Shown in pieces: positions 5,429 through 6,828 of a DNA stretch of 6,828 bases; within the stretch, counting starts at the first letter, position 1, and the number at the start of each line of letters is the position of its first letter. The stretch comes from Lachnospiraceae bacterium (GTDB taxonomy: Bacteria; Bacillota_A; Clostridia; Lachnospirales; Lachnospiraceae): contig JAQUUB010000167.1 in assembly GCA_028694115.1 (NCBI GenBank), forward strand, positions 1-6,828, given 5' to 3'. The notes under the pieces were generated by a model, which was not told the DNA's origin, ran no database searches, and worked only from the letters and a program-made list of their open reading frames with translations. Made by a program: the position numbers and the translations under genes.

Positions 5429-6671
5429 TATTCATCACCTCGGCATAAATGTAATTTTTCACGCTTTACAAAAGCGTTTTCCTGTTTGTTTAAGAGCCGT
5501 ATCGGAGTCAGTGTTCCGTCCGATTCTATAATGAAGATTTCTTCCATATCAGGAGAATAACGCAGACGAATGCGCTGTTTTGCAAAACGGCAGTCCACTT
5601 CATACTCTACATGATCAAGGGTAATGACACTGTCAGCAGATACACGACGTTCAATTTCAAGAAGAAAGTCTTGTTCAATCTCTTCATCGGACAGGTGATG
5701 GATATGATCCGGTTCCGAGAAGAACCTGTCCAGTGGTGATTTACCCTTTAAAGAGGAATGGACGGACTGATTGTAGCGATTCACATAAGCAAAAAGATTT
5801 CCCCGAAGTTCATCCAGTGAATGAAAATCTCGGATATCAAGTGAAGCCAACCATTGATCTTTACAGGTGCGAAACCACCTTTCAATCTTGGCCTTCTGGG
5901 TCGGAGTATACGGCTGGTCATAATGAATGACAGAGCCAAGGCGGGCAGCAAGCAGTTCCATCTGTTTGTTTCGATAGGCAGATCCGTTATCGAAATTGAA
6001 AAGTTGTGGACGTCCGTACTTGGCAACAGCAGATTTCATGACGGACATCAGATTCACGAAGTTATCATGGAAGAAAACATCGATGCCAACGATAAAACGG
6101 CTGGCATCATCAATGAGAGCAATGATAAATACCTTATGTTTTTGCCGTCTTCTGTTTTTAGATAAGGACCGACGCTACTGTCTCCACACCAGACTTCATT
6201 GATGTGTGGACGCTCATAACGCCGCATATCAGGGTTGTTCGGTGTTTTAAACTCTAATGCCAGGGTATTTAGATATCTGTTGACGGTAGATTCAGACAGA
6301 TCATTGGGACGAATACTTCCATTATCACGAAGCTGCCGGTAGATCGCTGAAGCGGACATCCGTGGATAATTAGTCTTAAGATATTTGATCTGTTCCTGAA
6401 GTTCCTCATCGAGTTTTCTCGGTTTTCCGAGGTCAGATCTGGAAGAAGGGATCAGTGCATCAAATCCCGCCCTGTTGTAGTTGTTGTACCATTTCTTAAT
6501 TGTAGTTGGTGCAAAGTGCTTTGTTGTACCATCTGGAGCGACAACTCCTCTGGCAGAAGCATTGCGAAAGAAGGCTTCATTGGATGGAAAACTTTCCTGG
6601 AGCCCTGAAATGAGTGGAGCGATGACAGAATAGCGCATTAAAGCAATTTCATGTGTTTGTTCCTGAGTCAT
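5428..6671 (-). pseudogene. DDE (rve/Mu-type) transposase split by a -1 frameshift, 414 aa if repaired
   Basis: Cuts and joins the transposon ends. From the ATG at 6671 (AAAGGAGG at 6680-6687) the frame stays in family register to Lys177 and then becomes nonsense, ending at 6054. The continuation lies one frame back and runs to 5428. Adding one A to the five-A run at 6139-6143 joins them as DGKKHKVFIIALIDDASR and gives exactly 415 codons including stop. In that numbering there is an HTH at 52-82 (TTIKKWYNNYNRAGFDALIP), a second helical DNA-binding domain at 88-136, a catalytic core at 155-275 with D164 (CGDSS), D228 (FNFDNGS) and E264 (AKIERWF), a DD(35)E spacing, and a beta-barrel-like C-terminal domain at about 335-395 as in Mu transposase. 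All catalytic residues survive, so the frameshift is the only visible lesion. It may be a recent mutation, a sequencing error in a homopolymer, or, less likely, programmed recoding. Confidence 0.85.
6139..6143 (-). other. Frameshift site in transposase (five-A run)
   Basis: On the coding strand the codons GGC AAA AAC ATA AGG leave the family frame. Reading one base back after the A run restores KVFIIALIDDASRFIVG. A sixth A would repair the gene. The heptamer is C-AAA-AAC, a poor match to the A-AAA-AAG/AAC slippery sites used by insertion elements, so loss of one A is the simpler reading. Confidence 0.7.
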
Positions 6672-6703
6672 AATGGAATCCTCCTTTGTTTTTTCTTAAG
6701 TTA

Positions 6704-6720
6704 GGCGTTTGCAAAACGCC
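6704..6720. repeat. Perfect hairpin GGCGTTT-GCA-AAACGCC in the transposase leader
   Basis: A 7-bp perfect stem with a 3-nt loop, 17 nt upstream of the transposase ribosome binding site in the leader RNA. It has no T run in either direction, so it is not a terminator by itself. Stems in transposase leaders can limit translation from read-through transcripts; that role here is inference. Confidence 0.55.
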
Positions 6721-6722
6721 AC

Positions 6723-6746
6723 AAGCCTTGATTATACAGGCTTTTT
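6723..6746 (+). terminator. Probable intrinsic terminator, plus strand
   Basis: AAGCCT (6723-6728) pairs with AGGCTT (6738-6743) across a 9-nt loop, and five Ts close the structure. It would stop plus-strand transcripts antisense to the transposase. The stem is only 6 bp, so strength is moderate, but the 7-bp hairpin just before it may help. On the minus strand the same stem lacks a T run, and its loop contains TATAAT, a possible secondary -10. Confidence 0.5.
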
Positions 6747-6779
6747 CACTGTTTAAAATAGAATAACTCCTCACAGGTA

Positions 6780-6788
6780 TGTTATAAT
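6780..6788 (+). promoter_or_regulatory. Candidate extended -10 promoter pointing out of the window
   Basis: TGTTATAAT is a perfect extended -10 on the plus strand and overlaps the -10 of the leftward candidate promoter. AAAGGAG at 6822-6828 follows about 35 nt later, so a rightward gene may begin just past the window. Nothing of that gene can be seen. No -35 is evident. Confidence 0.4.
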
Positions 6789-6810
6789 TGAATTGTCGAG
6801 AAACAATCAA
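6781..6810 (-). promoter_or_regulatory. Candidate promoter of the transposase operon
   Basis: On the minus strand TTGATT (complement of 6805-6810) is followed after 18 bp by TATAAC (complement of 6781-6786). It lies about 110 nt before the transposase ATG, leaving a leader that contains both hairpins. The match is moderate. A second possible -10, TATAAT, lies at 6731-6736 without a convincing -35. Confidence 0.4.
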
Positions 6811-6821
6811 ACACGACCCTG

Positions 6822-6828
6822 AAAGGAG
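6822..6828 (+). promoter_or_regulatory. Possible ribosome binding site AAAGGAG at the window edge
   Basis: A Shine-Dalgarno-like AAAGGAG ends the window on the plus strand, downstream of an extended -10. It suggests a divergent gene starting within about 15 nt after 6828. It may equally be chance. Confidence 0.3.

Larger units (their letters stand above)
4112..6828 (-). mobile_element. Tn552/Mu-like DDE transposon with ATPase partner, left end visible, right end outside the window
   Basis: Three minus-strand genes form one operon: a DDE transposase with Mu-type architecture, an ExeA/TniB-like AAA ATPase and a small accessory protein. The left boundary is set where primase coding sequence ends. 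The first bases after the junction are TGTGTTG, starting with the TG typical of DDE-element termini. No matching inverted terminus or target duplication can be found, because the right end lies past 6828. The genes are visibly less AT-rich than those of the host element, consistent with a separate origin. The junction could be a few bases either side of 4112. Confidence 0.68.

Noticed and set aside
6138..6146. Programmed -1 frameshifting in the transposase as the main explanation
   Set aside because: The heptamer is C-AAA-AAC, which does not let the P-site tRNA re-pair well, and no clear downstream stimulatory stem was seen; kept only as an alternative.
5733..6202. Several open frames overlapping the transposase on both strands
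   Set aside because: They are out-of-frame readings of a gene whose catalytic motifs are clear in one register; none has a ribosome binding site or recognisable domain.

Overview
The window looks like accessory DNA from a low-GC Firmicute, probably a gut clostridium of the Lachnospiraceae type. This rests on strong AGGAGG-type ribosome binding sites, AT-rich intergenic DNA, and protein families I associate with that group. No rRNA, tRNA or CRISPR array is visible.

Two nested mobile elements account for almost everything. The outer one (about 1-4111, continuing beyond the window) looks like an integrative, mobilizable element. A bidirectional terminator (22-65) borders its left side. A leftward operon then runs from an XRE-family repressor (1617-2162) into a large PIN-like nuclease gene (169-1563). 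In the opposite direction, a tightly packed rightward operon encodes a small excisionase-like protein (2333-2527), a tyrosine integrase (2527-3606) and a MobC-like relaxosome protein (3596-3919), followed by the start of a CHC2-type DNA primase (from 4005). The divergent region 2163-2332 holds a consensus promoter (TTGACA, 17 bp, TATTAT). Its spacer is filled by one copy of a 19-bp imperfect-palindrome repeat, with a second copy 38 bp downstream. This looks like a lysogeny-style switch: the repressor should silence excision, integration and mobilization, while its own transcript may also supply the PIN protein.

The primase gene stops matching its family after about 36 codons, just after the first Cys and His of its zinc finger. 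The sequence then enters a second element (about 4112 to beyond 6828). This element carries, on the minus strand, a DDE transposase (5428-6671), an ExeA/TniB-like AAA ATPase (4628-5428) and a small protein of unknown role (4275-4613), ending in an intrinsic terminator whose loop contains the last stop codon. The transposase reading frame is broken by an apparent one-base loss in an A run (minus strand, 6139-6143). This copy is therefore probably immobile unless ribosomes shift frame there. The right end of this element is not in the window.

The most interesting points are the PIN-like nuclease beside the repressor (a candidate defence or exclusion cargo gene), the compact operator-promoter arrangement, and the transposon that decapitated the replication/mobilization gene of its host element.
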